From Stictocephala bisonia (lineage: Eukaryota; Arthropoda; Insecta; Hemiptera; Membracidae), in the NCBI GenBank assembly GCA_035578905.1, contig JAQJVL010000176.1, forward strand, positions 620,001 through 684,000: a DNA stretch of 64,000 nucleotides, read 5' to 3'. Shown one piece after another: positions 1 to 13,749 of the stretch (the first letter of the stretch is position 1; every line of letters begins with the position of its first letter). The notes under the pieces are model-generated. The model was given only the letters and a program-made list of their open reading frames with translations. It searched no databases and was not told the origin of the DNA. A program made the position numbers and the translations under genes.

Positions 1-3000
1 GATTGTCTTCACGTAGAACAAGGGGTCAGTTGTATACTGAACAGTGTGTATTAGTTAACAGCATAACCACTGAGATTGTCTTCACGTAGAACAAGGAGTC
101 AGTTGTATACTGAACAGTGTGTATTAGTTAACACCATAACCACTGAGATTGTCTTCACGTAGAACAAGGAGTCAGTTGTATACCGAACAGTGTGTATTAG
201 TTAACAGCATAACCACTGAGATTGTCTTCACGTAGAACAAGGAGTCAGTTGTATACTGAACAGTGTGTATTAGTTAACAGCATAACCACTGAGATTGTCT
301 TCACGTAGAACAAGGGGTCAGTTGTATACCGAACAGTGTGTATTAGTTAACAGCATAACCACTGAGATTGTCTTCACGTAGAACAAGGAGTCAGTTGTAT
401 ACTGAACAGTGTGTATTAGTTAACGCCATAACCACTGAGATTGTCTTCACGTAGAACAAGGAGTCAGTTGTATACTGAACAGTATGTATTAGTTAACAGC
501 ATAACCACTGAGATTGTCTTCACGTAGAACAAGGGGTCTGAGATTGTCTTCACGTAGAACAAGGAGTCAGTTGTATACCGAACAGTGTGTATTAGTTAAC
601 ACCATAACCACTGAGATTGTCTTCACGTAGAACAAGGAGTCAGTTGTATACCGAACAGTGTGTATTAGTTAACACCATAACCACTGAGATTGTCTTCACG
701 TAGAACAAGGGGTCAGTTGTATACTGAACAGTATGTATTAGTTAACACCATAACCACTGAGATTGTCTTCATGTAGAACAAGGGGTCAGTTGTATACTGA
801 ACAGTATGTATTAGTTAACACCATAACCACTGAGATTGTCTTCACGTAGAACAAAGAGTCAGTTGTATACCGAACAGTGTGTATTAGTTAACACCATAAC
901 CACTGAGATTGTCTTCACTTAGAACATGGAGTCAGTTGTATACTGAACAGTGTGTATTATTTAACAGCATAACCCCTGAGATTGTCTTCACGTAGAACAA
1001 GGAGTCAGTTGTATACTGAAAAATGTGTATTAGTTAACAGCATAACCACTGAGATTGTCTTCACGTAGAACAAGGGGTCAGTTGTATACTGAACAGTGTG
1101 TATTAGTTAACAGCATAACCACTGAGATTGTCTTCACGTAGAACAAGGAGTCAGTTGTATACCGAACAGTGTGTATTAGTTAACAGCATAACCACTGAGA
1201 TTGTCTTCACGTAGAACAAGGAGTCAGTTGTATACTTAACAGTGTGTATTAGTTAACAGCATAACCACTGAGATTGTCTTCACGTAGAACAAGGAGTCAG
1301 TTGTATACAGAACAGTGTGTATTAGTTAACACCATAACCACTGAGATTGTCTTCACGTAGAACAAGGAGTCAGTTGTATACTGAACAGTATGTATTAGTT
1401 AACACCATAACCACTGAGATTGTCTTCACGTAGAACAAGGAGTCAGTTGTATACTGAACAGTATGTATTAGTTAACACCATAACCACTGAGATTGTCTTC
1501 ACGTAGAACAAGGAGCCAGTTGTATACTGAACAGTGTGTATTGGTTAACACCATAACCACTGAGATTGTCTTCACTTAGAACATGGAGTCAGTTGTATAC
1601 TGAACAGTGTGTATTATTTAACAGCATAACCCCTGAGATTGTCTTCACGTAGAACAAGGGGTCTGAGATTGTCTTCACGTAGAACAAGGAGTCAGTTGTA
1701 TACCGAATAGTGTGTATTAGTTAACACCATAACCACTGAGATTGTCTTCACGTAGAACAAGGAGTCAGTTGTATACCGAACAGTGTGTATTAGTTAACAG
1801 CATAACCACTGAGATTGTCTTCACGTAGAACAAGGGGTCAGTTGTATACTGAACAGTATGTATTAGTTAACACCATAACCACTGAGATTGTCTTCATGTA
1901 GAACAAGGGGTCAGTTGTATACTGAACAGTATGTATTAGTTAACACCATAACCACTGAGATTGTCTTCACGTAGAACAAGGGGTCAGTTGTATACCGAAC
2001 AGTGTGTATTAGTTAACACCATAACCACTGAGATTGTCTTCACTTAGAACATGGAGTCAGTTGTATACTGAACAGTGTGTATTATTTAACAGCATAACCC
2101 CTGAGATTGTCTTCACGTAGAACAAGGAGTCAGTTGTATACTGAAAAATGTGTATTAGTTAACAGCATAACCACTGAGATTGTCTTCACGTAGAACAAGG
2201 GGTCAGTTGTATACTGAACAGTGTGTATTAGTTAACAGCATAACCACTGAGATTGTCTTCACGTAGAACAAGGGGTCAGTTGTATACTGAACAGTGTGTA
2301 TTAGTTAACAGCATAACCACTGAGATTGTCTTCACGTAGAACAAGGGGTCAGTTGTATACTGAACAGTGTGTATTAGTTAACAGCATAACCACTGAGATT
2401 GTCTTCACGTAGAACATGGGGTCAGTTGTATACTGAACAGTGTGTATTAGTTAACACCATAACCACTGAGATTGTCTTCACGTAGAACAAGGAGTCAGTT
2501 GTATACTGAACAGTGTGTATTAGTTAACAGCATAACCACTGAGATTGTCTTTACGTAGAACAAGGGGTCAGTTGTATACCTGAACAGTGTGTATTAGTTA
2601 ACAGCATAACCACTGAGATTGTCTTCACGTAGAACAAGGGAGTCAGTTGTATACCTGAACAGTATGTATTAGTTAACAGCATAACCACTGAGATTGTCTT
2701 CACGTAGAACATGGGGTCAGTTGTATACTGAACAGTGTGTATTAGTTAACACCATAACCACTGAGATTGTCTTCACGTAGAACAAGGAGTCAGTTGTATA
2801 CCGAACAGTGTGTATTAGTTAACACCATAACCACTGAGATTGTCCTTCACTTAGAACATGGAGTCAGTTGTATACTGAACAGTGTGTATTATTTAACAGC
2901 ATAACCCCTGAGATTGTCTTCACGTAGAACAAGGAGTCAGTTGTATACTGAAAAATGTGTATTAGTTAACAGCATAACCACTGAGATTGTCTTCACGTAG

Positions 3001-4038
3001 AACAAGGGGTCAGTTGTATACTGAACAGTGTGTATTAGTTAACAGCATAACCACTGAGATTGTCTTCACGTAGAACAAGGGGTCAGTTGTATACTGAACA
3101 GTGTGTATTAGTTAACAGCATAACCACTGAGATTGTCTTCACGTAGAACAAGGGGTCAGTTGTATACTGAACAGTGTGTATTAGTTAACAGCATAACCAC
3201 TGAGATTGTCTTCACGTAGAACATGGGGTCAGTTGTATACTGAACAGTGTGTATTAGTTAACACCATAACCACTGAGATTGTCTTCACGTAGAACAAGGA
3301 GTCAGTTGTATACTGAACAGTGTGTATTAGTTAACAGCATAACCACTGAGATTGTCTTTACGTAGAACAAGGAGTCAGTTGTATACTGAACAGTGTGTAT
3401 TAGTTAACAGCATAACCACTGAGATTGTCTTCACGTAGAACAAGGAGTCAGTTGTATACCGAACAGTGTGTATTAGTTAACAGCATAACCACTGAGATTG
3501 TCTTCACGTAGAACAAGGAGTCAGTTGTATACTGAACAGTGTGTATTAGTTAACACTATAACCACTGAGATTGTCTTCACGTAGAACAAGGAGTCAGTTG
3601 TATACTGTACAGTGTGTATTAGTTAACAGCATAACCACTGAGATTGTCTTCACGTAGAACAAGGAGTCAGTTGTATACTGAACAATGTGTATTAGTTAAC
3701 ACCATAACCACTGAGATTGTCTTCACGTAGAACAAGGAGTCAGTTGTATACCGAACAGTGTGTATTAGTTAACACCATAACCACTGAGATTGTCTTCACG
3801 TAGAACAAGGAGTCAGTTGTATACCGAACAGTGTGTATTAGTTAACACCATAACCACTGAGATTGTCTTCACGTAGAACAAGGAGTCAGTTGTATACTGA
3901 ACAGTGTGTATTAGTTAACACCATAACCACTGAAATTGTCTTCACGTAGAACAAGTAGTCAGTTGTATACCGAACAGTGTGTATTAGTTAACACCATAAC
4001 CACTGAGATTGTCTTCACGTAGAACAAGGAGTCAGTTG
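1..4038. repeat. Satellite array, 73-bp unit (about 55 copies)
   Basis: Head-to-tail copies of a 73-bp monomer that starts with gattgtcttcacgtagaac and contains the blocks gtcagttgtatac and attagttaaca. The array begins before the window and ends abruptly inside a monomer at about 4038. Monomers differ by a few diagnostic substitutions (ggggtc/ggagtc, tactga/taccga, acagcat/acaccat). A rare variant with cacttagaacatgg and attatttaacagcataacccc recurs near 911, 1568, 2036 and 2842. A 30-bp partial monomer (ggggtctgagattg junction) occurs at 540 and again at 1665, which shows a higher-order organisation. No coding potential is apparent. Confidence 0.97.
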
Positions 4039-5889
4039 CCAATATACACCCTGAACAGGTTCTTCATTGTGTTGAGTGTTCTCAAAGCTTATGGCTTTGT
4101 AATTACACAAATGAGTAGTAAACGAGAAAAAGATTACTGAATAAAATAATCGGCAACAAAATTATCTTGAAAACATGATGGATCATAAATATGGTTTGTT
4201 GGTGATGGATTATAAATATGGTTTGTTATGGTTTTCAAAGAAACCATATTTCTATATATAAGGGAGTATTTTCATTGGTAAATTATCATATATGATTAAG
4301 GATGTTGGTTTGGACTACCCCATGATAAATTTTGTCTCTAAACCCTAAAATTGGCTTTAATTAATCTCATATATAACATCGATTATCAATAGAAGGTAGT
4401 ACCATCTCTAAATGCTTAGTTTTTATAAATTCATCATTTAACAAAATCTTATGGCTTCTCAAAAAATTATGGGAAACAGCAATCAACAAATTTCAATAGA
4501 AATTCCTCAGGAGTTGGTGGCTTTTGTTGTTTTAAAGGAGTTACATGAAGGGGATGTTTTGGTTTCATTATAGCCTTACAACGTAGTGGTACAACCAACA
4601 CGATCAGAGGACTGTTAAGTTACATGCTAATCTATGTTACAGTTCTTAATTTTTTGTGGTTCTGAAAGCAAAACATTTATTGAAATTAATTTAATTAGCT
4701 CAACAAACGTTTCATTATTTATATTATTACTCTTTGTAAGTTAAAATGTTTATTTTCAAATCAATATTAACTAAGCATTCAGAGAAGTCAGTGTCGGTTA
4801 TTTTTTAATTAATTCAAGACGATTAATTGTTTAGTCAAATAATGTATTAAATACAGATTTTATAATTGGGCCGGGTAGAAAGCGATCTGTGTGTTATATT
4901 TAGCGCATGTAGGGATTCCAGCAGCAGAGAATCTTCTTTCCTCCGCTGAGCTGCTTTACTTCACGGGCGTGACTAACTTCCACCATAAAGTGTTCAACTT
5001 CCGCAACAGTGTTTAGTTTAAAAAATAACTGTAACGAATTGTACAAGTATGTGTAAATGCTATTTATTGTTTACATTATTATTCACTGTGCTATTGCTAT
5101 TATTAATTGTTATTTGAATAATAAATAATAAATTAATTGAATCGTTTTAGGCTTGATTCGTTGGTGTAATCAAACCAACCAATAGTACTGCTGCTAATGA
5201 CGTAAAATAGGGGGATCTTGCTATTGTGCCGTGGGCACGTGGCCTAACGCTCTGGTTGCCATGACAACTTTTAAATGTAACATTATACAGTGGGGAAAGA
5301 GTAGTTATCTTCCTCTCTTGTACCACTCTTTGCATCTCACTCACACAAGTGTGTTGAAAAGGTTGCTTTCTATGCAGCCTATATATAATTTCTACATTAA
5401 CATTGCACTAGTTACTAGGTCAAAGTAGCGCACTCATCAGTTGAACTGCTTCCCCCCTCACATGGCCACTCAGGTGTGTTGTTTGCGTGAACTCTAAACA
5501 ACCTTCACTTGGATTCATACGCACCAACTCATCCCCAACAATAATAAAATTGGGACGAAGCTCCTCCGAGAAATATACATATAAGTAATTATGCTATTCG
5601 TAAGGCAGTTCATTGTTAAGTAAGAAACATATAGATTGAGTTGTCAGAGAAATGCAGAGCAATATTTATGATCGGAGCAGGTATGCCAACACAATCACTA
5701 AAATTGAGGCCATATTAAACTCCAGCATAAACCATAGCATAACTCCAATTACAAAAAGAGCGGTTAAAAAAAGTTCTCGATTGATGACAATTACTTTTCC
5801 TCAATCACCTTTCATTTTTAGTTATTTTTATTTTTGATTTTTTAGCCCATGACCATTTAAAATAGCCATCCGTGGTAGCTATTAACTTG
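4039..5889. other. AT-rich intergenic stretch, no gene recognised
   Basis: Unique AT-rich sequence with short runs such as aataataaataataaat near 5118. Open frames here are at most 65 codons and show no recognisable motif. I see no promoter, RNA gene or repeat that I can support. Confidence 0.6.
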
Positions 5890-6190
5890 AGCGGTCCATG
5901 CTGTTGATCTTAGATAACTTCTCGGGATCATTCGGGCTAGCGACCCATGATCAACTTGGGTAGACACCAGTAAGTAACTTGTATTTTTACCCTAGTTTTT
6001 ATCCCACCAAGAACAAGTAGCATCTGACCTGCTTTGCTAGCCCAAGATTAATTTGGGTAGTAACCGTCACCCGTGAGTAACTTGGATAGCCATTCATGAT
6101 CAACTTAAGTTATCAACTAACCTAGGTGGGTAGCCAACCGTGATCGATCTTGGTAGCTTCTGAATAACTTTGTTAGCTACGGTGATTAAA
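5890..6190. repeat. Degenerate repeat related in inverse orientation to the 44-bp array at 14437
   Basis: Recurrent words such as gatcaacttgggta, agtaacttg and tagccaaccgtgatc are spaced irregularly. The word tgatcaacttggg is the reverse complement of the cccaagttgatca core of the 44-bp minisatellite at 14437-14835. The copies are too diverged here to define a fixed period. Confidence 0.5.
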
Positions 6191-6214
6191 TTGGATGATA
6201 GGAGAGTAGTATAA

Positions 6215-9200
6215 AGGGTCAAATGAACCGTGCTTGTCAAGAAGTAAAGAGGATAACTTTGATGGATGACCAGCCACCTTCCTAGCTAATATCTGAGCTC
6301 TTGCTTCAAGTAACACATCACGGCAGGGCATTAATATACAGGGTGAAATGAACCGTGCTTGTCAGTCCGGAACCAATTAGTGTCAAGTAAAGTGGGTGAC
6401 TTTGATGATTGACCAGCCACCATCCTAGCTAATATCTGAGCTCTTGCTTCAAGTAACACATAACGGCAGGGCATTAGTATACAGAGTGAAATGAACTGTG
6501 CTTGTCATTGTGGGACCAATTGGTATCAAGTAAAGTGGGTGACTTTGATGGATGACCAGCCACTATCCTAGCTTATATCTGAACTCTTGCTTCAAGTAAT
6601 ACATCACGGCAGGGCATTAATATACAGGGTGAAATGAACCGTGCTTGTCAGTCCGGAACCAATTGGTGTCAGGTAAAGTAGGTGACTTTGATGGATGACC
6701 AGCCACCATCCTAGCTAATATCTGAACTCTTGCTTCAAGTAACACATCACGGCAGGGCATTAGTATACAGGGTGAAATGAACCGTGCTTGTCAGTCCGGG
6801 ACCAATTGGTGTCAAGTAAAGTGGGTGACTTTGATGGATGACCAGCCACCATCCTAGTTAATATCTGAGCTCTTGCTTCAAGTAACACATCATGGTAGGG
6901 CATTAGTATACAGGGTGAAATGAACCGTGCTTGTCAGTCCGGAACCAATTGGTGTCAAGTAAAGTGGGTGACTTTGATGGATGACCAGCCACCATCCTAG
7001 CTAATGTCTGAGCTCTTGCTTCAAGTAACACATCACGGCAGGGCATTAGTATACAGAGTGAAATGAACCGTGCTTGTCAAGAAGAAAAGAGGGTAGCTTT
7101 GATAGATGACCAGCCACCAACCTGGCTAATATCTGAACTCTTGCTTCAAGTAACAAATCACGGCAGGGCATTAATATACAGGGTGAAATGAACCGTGCTT
7201 GTCAGTCCGGAACCAATTGGTGTCAAGTAAAGTGGGTGACTTTGATGGATGACCAGCCACCTTCCTAGCTAATATCTGAGGTCTTGCTTCAAGTAACACA
7301 TCACGGCAGGGCATTAGTATACAGAGTGAAATGAACTGTGCTTGTCAGTGTGGGACCAATTGGTATCAAGTAAAGTGGGTGACTTTGATGGATGACCAGC
7401 CACCATCCTAGCTTATATCTGAACTCTTGCTTCAAGTAACACATAACGGCAGGGCATTAGTATACAGGGTGAAATGAACCGTGCTTGTCAGTCCGGAACC
7501 AATTGGTGTCAAGTAAAGTGGGTGACTTTGATGGATGACCAGCCACCATCCTAGCTTATATCTGAACTCTTGCTTCAAGTAACACATCACGGCAGGGCAT
7601 TAATATACAGGGTGAAATGAACCGTGCTTGTCAGTCCGGAACCAATTGGTGTCAAGTAAAGTGGGTGACTTTGATGGATGACCAGCCACCATCCTAGCTT
7701 ATATCTGAACTCTTGCTTCAAGTAACACATCACGGCAGGGCATTAATATACAGGGTGAAATGAACCGTGCTTGTCAGTCCGGAACCAATTGGTGTCAAGT
7801 AAAGTGGGTGACTTTGATGGATGACCAGCCACCTTCCTAGCTAATATCTGAACTCTTGCTTCAAGTAACACATAACGGCAGGGCATTAGTATACAGGGTG
7901 AAATGAACCGTGCTTGTCAGTCCGGAACCAATTGGTGTCAAGTAAAGTGGGTGACTTTGATGGATGACCAGCCATCATCCTAGCTTATATCTGAACTCTT
8001 GCTTCAAGTAACACATAACGGCAGGGCATTAGTATACAGGGTGAAATGAACCGTGCTTGTCAAGAAGAAAAGAGGGTAGCTTTGATAGATGACCAGCTAC
8101 CAACCTAGCTAATATCTGAACTCTTGCTTCAAGTAACACATAACGGCAGGGCATTAGTATACAGGGTGAAATGAACCGTGCTTGTCAGTCCGGAACCAAT
8201 TGGTGTCAAGTAAAGTGGGTGACTTTGATGGATGACCAGCCATCATCCTAGCTTATATCTGAACTCTTGCTTCAAGTAACACATCACGGCAGGGCATTAG
8301 TATACAGGGTGAAATGAACCGTGCTTGTCAGTCCGGAACCAATTGGTGTCAAGTAAAGTGGGTGACTTTGATGGATGACCAGCCACCATCCTAGCTTATA
8401 TCTGAACTCTTGCTTCAAGTAACACATCACGGCAGGGCATTAATATACGGGGTGAAATGAACCGTGCTTGTCAGTGTGGGACCAATTGGTGTCAAGTAAA
8501 GTGGGTGACTTTGATGGATGACCAGCCACCATCCTAGCTAATATCTGAACTCTTGCTTCAAGTAACACATAACGGCAGGGCATTAGTATACAGGGTGAAA
8601 TGAACCGTGCTTGTCAGTCCGGAACCAATTGGTGTCAAGTAAAGTGGGTGACTTTGATGGATGACCAGCCATCATCCTAGCTTATATCTGAACTCTTGCT
8701 TCAAGTAACACATAACGGCAGGGCATTAGTATACAGGGTGAAATGAACCGTGCTTGTCAGTCCGGAACCAATTGGTGTCAAGTAAAGTGGGTGACTTTGA
8801 TGGATGACCAGCCACCTTCCTAGCTAATATCTGAACTCTTGCTTCAAGTAACACATAACGGCAGGGCATTAGTATACAGGGTGAAATGAACCGTGCTTGT
8901 CAGTCCAAAACCAATTGGTGTCAAGTAAAGTGGGTGACTTTGATGGATGACCAGCCACCATCCTAGCTTATATCTGAACTCTTGCTTCAAGTAACACATA
9001 ACGGCAGGGCATTAGTATACAGGGTGAAATGAACCGTGCTTGTCAGTCCGGAACCAATTGGTGTCAAGTAAAGTGGGTGACTTTGATGGATGACCAGCCA
9101 CCATCCTAGCTTATATCTGAACTCTTGCTTCAAGTAACACATAACGGCAGGGCATTAGTATACAGGGTGAAATGAACCGTGCTTGTCAGTGTGGGACCAA

Positions 9201-9745
9201 TTGGTGTCAAGTAAAGTGGGTGACTTTGATGGATGACCAGCCACCATCCTAGCTTATATCTGAACTCTTGCTTCAAGTAACACATCACGGCAGGGCATTA
9301 GTATACAGGGTGAAATGAACCGTGCTTGTCAGTGTGGGACCAATTGGTGTCAAGTAAAGTGGGTGACTTTGATGGATGACCAGCCACCTTTCTAGCTAAT
9401 ATCTGAGGTCTTGCTTCAAGTAACACATCACGGCAGGGCATTAGTATACAGGGTGAAATGAACCGTGCTTGTCAGTCCGGAACCAATTGGTGTCAAGTAA
9501 AGTGGGTGACTTTGATGGATGACCAGCCACCATCCTAGCTAATGTCTGAGCTCTTGCTTCAAGTAACACATCACGGCAGGGCATTAGTATACAGGGTGAA
9601 ATGAACCGTGCTTGTCAGTCCGGAACCAATTGGTGTCAAGTAAAGTGGGTGACTTTGATGGATGACCAGCCACCATCCTAGCTAATGTCTGAGCTCTTGC
9701 TTCAAGTAACACATCACGGCAGGGCATTAATATACAGGGTGAAAG
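6215..9745. repeat. Satellite array, 143-bp unit (about 25 copies)
   Basis: Head-to-tail monomers of 143 bp, measured from successive acatcacggcagggcatta blocks (6601, 6744, 6887, 7030). Each carries ccgtgcttgtcagtccgg, the 10-bp palindrome accaattggt, and gatggatgaccagcc. A shorter class of about 125 bp lacks the gtccggaaccaattggt segment and has caagaagaaaagagggtag instead, at about 6238, 7078 and 8062. The array ends at about 9745 where the sequence switches to gaaagaggcagaagg. It shares no obvious sequence with the 73-bp or 125-bp satellites. Confidence 0.96.
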
Positions 9746-10125
9746 AGGCAGAAGGCACTATAGAACGGAATCATTATACTGAGTGAACTGGCTTGCATAT
9801 TTTGTCTTTTGCCTTGTTTATATTGGTTGTTTCCTATTTTCCGATAAAATATTGGCTAACATATATTGTAATCAACCTGACATTATATGCAGTATAGAAT
9901 TTGTACGGCAAAAAATAGCCGATTTTATCCTAAAAGTTTAACAACAATTGTTAAATGAGATTACACCCCTGTTCAGATTATATTTAGACGGGAGTTAATA
10001 TTACATATTTTGTATATTAAACTCAATTTAATAATCTATCGCCTGGTGATGTGGACTAACCATTTGGTATGTTTATTGTCGTATAAGTAAAATAATATTT
10101 TATATGTGCATGCACGCACGTTCAG

Positions 10126-10159
<34 letters not shown>

Positions 10160-11554
10160 ATGCATATCAATTAGAAGAATATGTCCCTTAGTTCGTAATA
10201 TTAATATATATATAACTAGCCTTGCTCCGCTACCGGGTGTTCCTCAACGCTTGCTTACCGTTCCCTTTGTGGTTCTCTCTAAACCATCACACCAATCAAT
10301 ATAAATGCTCAGTCTGCTGCCGTTCTCGGAAATAGCAAAGTTCAGAAAACCCTAGAAGTCTACTTTACAGGGAAGCAAAGTAATGCAATCATGTCAGAAT
10401 TATTAGAAATGGACTTAATCATTTTAAAATGGAAACTAAATTAGCTAAGATTTTGTATCCCCTGTTTGAAATATTATTAAATTAATACCAAACTTACTCT
10501 TATAGAAAAAAGGAATTGTTTTGAGAAATCCTTTCTTAGTAGATCCTTATGATATAGAAGCTAATTTCCCTAAAAGTTTTATAAAAATCTGTTTCGTGAG
10601 ATTTCGTGATGAGTGAGTTCATCGTGTTTGGATTTTATATATCAAGATTTACATAGCTGAACTAATTTTTGAGCCAGTTTATAATTTTAATAAAACATAA
10701 AAAACATAAATGAATGGTTAGTGATTAATTTATGTACGATCAGAAAACAAAAAATTTGATGGATATAACGTCAGTGTTTTCCATTATATGTGAACTAGTG
10801 GAGTTCACGAGCATTAATATTACAACTTAGTTATAATAATGTTAATTTGAGAATTAAATGATTTTCAATTCCAATTCAACTAAAATGGAAATTTTGAGTA
10901 TAAAACAGACATAAATAAGGTAAAAATGTTTCGTCAAAATTTTAAAGTTGAACTTGTGTTCATCTTTGACCTCCAAAACAGCGAAATAATTCTATTTTAA
11001 GGCATTTACTTGCTTTTAAGAAGCTGATGGACAATTATTTTCCATCCATTAAGACAATGTACTATTTATAACAGACAAATTAAAAAATAAGTTATATTGC
11101 ATTCTCACTGTTAGTTGAGTCTAGAAACAAGAAACATATAAAGATGAGGAACCTAGTTAATGCAACATTTAAAAATACATCCAAATCTTCACATTTCTGT
11201 TGCAGTTGAAATTGATGGACATGATTTATGTTTAATGCGGTAGGAGTTGTTTGTTGTTTCCAACAATTAATTATTAGTCAAGGCGAGTCTTCAGACAATA
11301 ATGGTGTAGGACAATGGAAGAAGTATGATGACGATCCTGTCCGGCGCAGACATATAACATTCATTTTAAACATACTCTAAATCTAAGGAAAAAATACGAA
11401 TCTTTCTTTATATAGACCAGGTTATTCTGGACTTTATTTTGGTTAGCCTTTAACTATAATTAAAAAGAAAGAAAAAATAAAATGTTGCCTGCATGAATTC
11501 AAATTTTTTCAAATAGGCCTAATCCTTACATATATATGTAGGTGTCCCTGAACT
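9746..11554. other. AT-rich intergenic stretch with a short (AT)n and a possible transposon end
   Basis: Mostly unique AT-rich sequence. A perfect (AT)n run of about 26 bp lies near 10125-10150. The segment actagccttgctccgctac at 10217 reads on the minus strand as a terminus ending in CTAGT. That could be the 3' end of a Helitron-like or other non-autonomous element, but no opposite end was found. No coding region is supported. Confidence 0.45.
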
Positions 11555-13081
11555 ATCTGAGGATCTTTTTAGGTATTGATTGTGGTTCAAAAACAAGACA
11601 TAATATCATATTTAAAATTTCCAATCATCTCAGTTACCCGTACAGCCACCATTTTGTATTTATTACAAATTATATTTTATTTTTAAAACTATTTAACCTA
11701 TAGAGTTAAAATTTCATATACACATTAAAAAATCATTTTCTTATTAAAATAGAAAAATAAAAACGTTTTTCAATTATTTTCAAAATGGCGGCACTTTGAG
11801 ATGTTTTATCTGTAATAACTTTTGAAAGGTTAGGAATAAAAAATCACAATAATACCTTTTTCAAATTTTATTTGAAATCCAAAAAAGTAACGTCGAATGA
11901 CATCGAATGACAAACAACTGAGATTTGAGTATTTTTTTATTTAATAATTTACGTGTGAATGTGTACAGCCATAGTGCCGTGCCGCACGTATCAACCACAA
12001 CAATACATCAGGGATATATTCTGATTACTTTCATTCAAAACACTACAATAAGTGATTTGTGACATTATTGTAATGAAAATGCCTCTAGCAGGCAACGGGA
12101 AAAACGTTGCAGATGATTTTCGTTGTTATTAAATTAAAAATTAATTTTAACTTAAGTAGTGCTCTAAAAACTAGATTTTTTGTAAAGTTTATGTAATGTT
12201 GATGGTTGTAGACATAAAACAAGTAAAATAAAAAAACATTAGACTATAAATTTAAACTTTAATTAAATTTATTTTCAAATTATAAACGATGCTCAAAATT
12301 TCTGTTGTTTTCATTTCAGTTTAGCAAAGGTAAAACAATTTAAAAGTGACTTGCGCACAGCAGCAAATTCATTTTTTTTTTGAATAATTCCAGCACCTTT
12401 AACAATTTTAAAAACCTAGAATTTACAAAAATTCAAAAACCTAGAATTTATAAAAATTCTAGTTTTAAGGGCACTACTTAAAGTTAAAATTAATTTTTAA
12501 TTTAATAACAACGAAAATCATCTGCAACTTTTTCTCGGTTTTCTGCTAGAGGAATTTTAATTACAATGATGTGACAAATCACTTTATTGTAGTGTTTTGG
12601 ATGAAAGTAATCAGAATAGATCCCTGATGTATTGTTGTGGTTGACTCGCGCGGCACGGCACCATGGCTGTACACATTCACACGTAAATGATTAAATACGA
12701 AAATAATCGAATCTCAGTTGTTTATCATCCGATATCATACAACATTAATTTTATGGATTGCAAATAAAATGTAAAAAAAAGTATTATTGTGATTTTGTTG
12801 TATTCATAACCTTTCAAAAGTTTTTAAGGATTAAAATGTCAAAGTGCCGTCATTTTGAAATTAATTTTAAAACATTTTTGATTTTTTAATTTTAATAATA
12901 AAATGGTTTTATTAATGTGTATATGAAATTTGAACTCTATAGGTTAAATATTTTTTTAAATAAAATATAATTTGTATTTAAATATAAAATGGCGGCTGTA
13001 CCCGAGGTTATTTGGAAATTTTAAATGTGATATTATGTCTTGTTTTTGAACCACATAAAATAAATAAAAAGATCCTCAGAT
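11555..13081. mobile_element. Foldback element with about 630-bp imperfect inverted arms
   Basis: The left arm (about 11555-12182) is the imperfect reverse complement of the right arm (about 12451-13081), with a spacer of about 268 bp. The outer ends match as atctgaggatcttttt and its complement. Inside, both arms share the cgttgttattaaat block, the tacatcagggatatattctg-like block, the gtacagcc block and an aaaatggcgg block. The arms differ by many substitutions and small indels, so the element is old. No transposase frame lies in the spacer, so it is non-autonomous. The family is not recognised, and no clean target-site duplication was found. Confidence 0.85.
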
Positions 13082-13749
13082 CTTAGATCTTTTATAATTT
13101 TAAACAAGGGGAGGTTATAAGCATGATTTTATTCACATTCCATTGTAGGGCTCCACTCTAATGGACTTGAACGGTTTAATGGTAATCTAATGCAGTTAAA
13201 TTATTTTTCTAATTTATCGTCAGCAGTTAAATCAAAATAAATAAAATGGACACTTTTAAAATTTATATCTTTGGGTGTATATACTAATAAATAGGTAGCA
13301 TCACAAGAAATGTTAGTGAGATACTGTAAATAAATTTAATATTGTGATTTTACATTATAAAGTTAGCCTACTATTACTTGTAGCTAAAGTCACAGACCGA
13401 GGTGTAACGAGTGCAGCGAGGGATGGGGTTGGCGCGCGAAGCTTGCAGGGGCGTGTAAATTATCATATGTTTACTATTTAACGTAATTTACATTTATCGT
13501 TATTTTGTATCAATTAATTGCACTTATTTTATAACCCATAATACAATTGCATTATTAAACATTTAATCGTACTTGAATTAAACTAAGGCGAGCAAGAAAT
13601 AAGGAACAAAATAAAAATAATTTTGGCTAACAATCTTGTGATTAAGTAACATAAATATTTCAATTACAAAAAAATCCTTTTTTATTAAAGTGCTAGTCTA
13701 AACGTTTGGCGAGGTATTCACTAACTCTTAAGAGTTGCGATGGAGAATT
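13082..13749. other. Intergenic stretch with a GC-rich pocket
   Basis: AT-rich, except for a GC-rich pocket at about 13390-13455 (cagaccgaggtgtaacgag to gcgcgaagcttgcagg) that stands out from its surroundings. It may be the end of an unrecognised dispersed repeat. No coding region is supported. Confidence 0.4.

Noticed and set aside
1..4038. Possible CRISPR-like array
   Set aside because: The units are contiguous, with no unique spacers between constant repeats, and the context is eukaryotic. It is an ordinary satellite.
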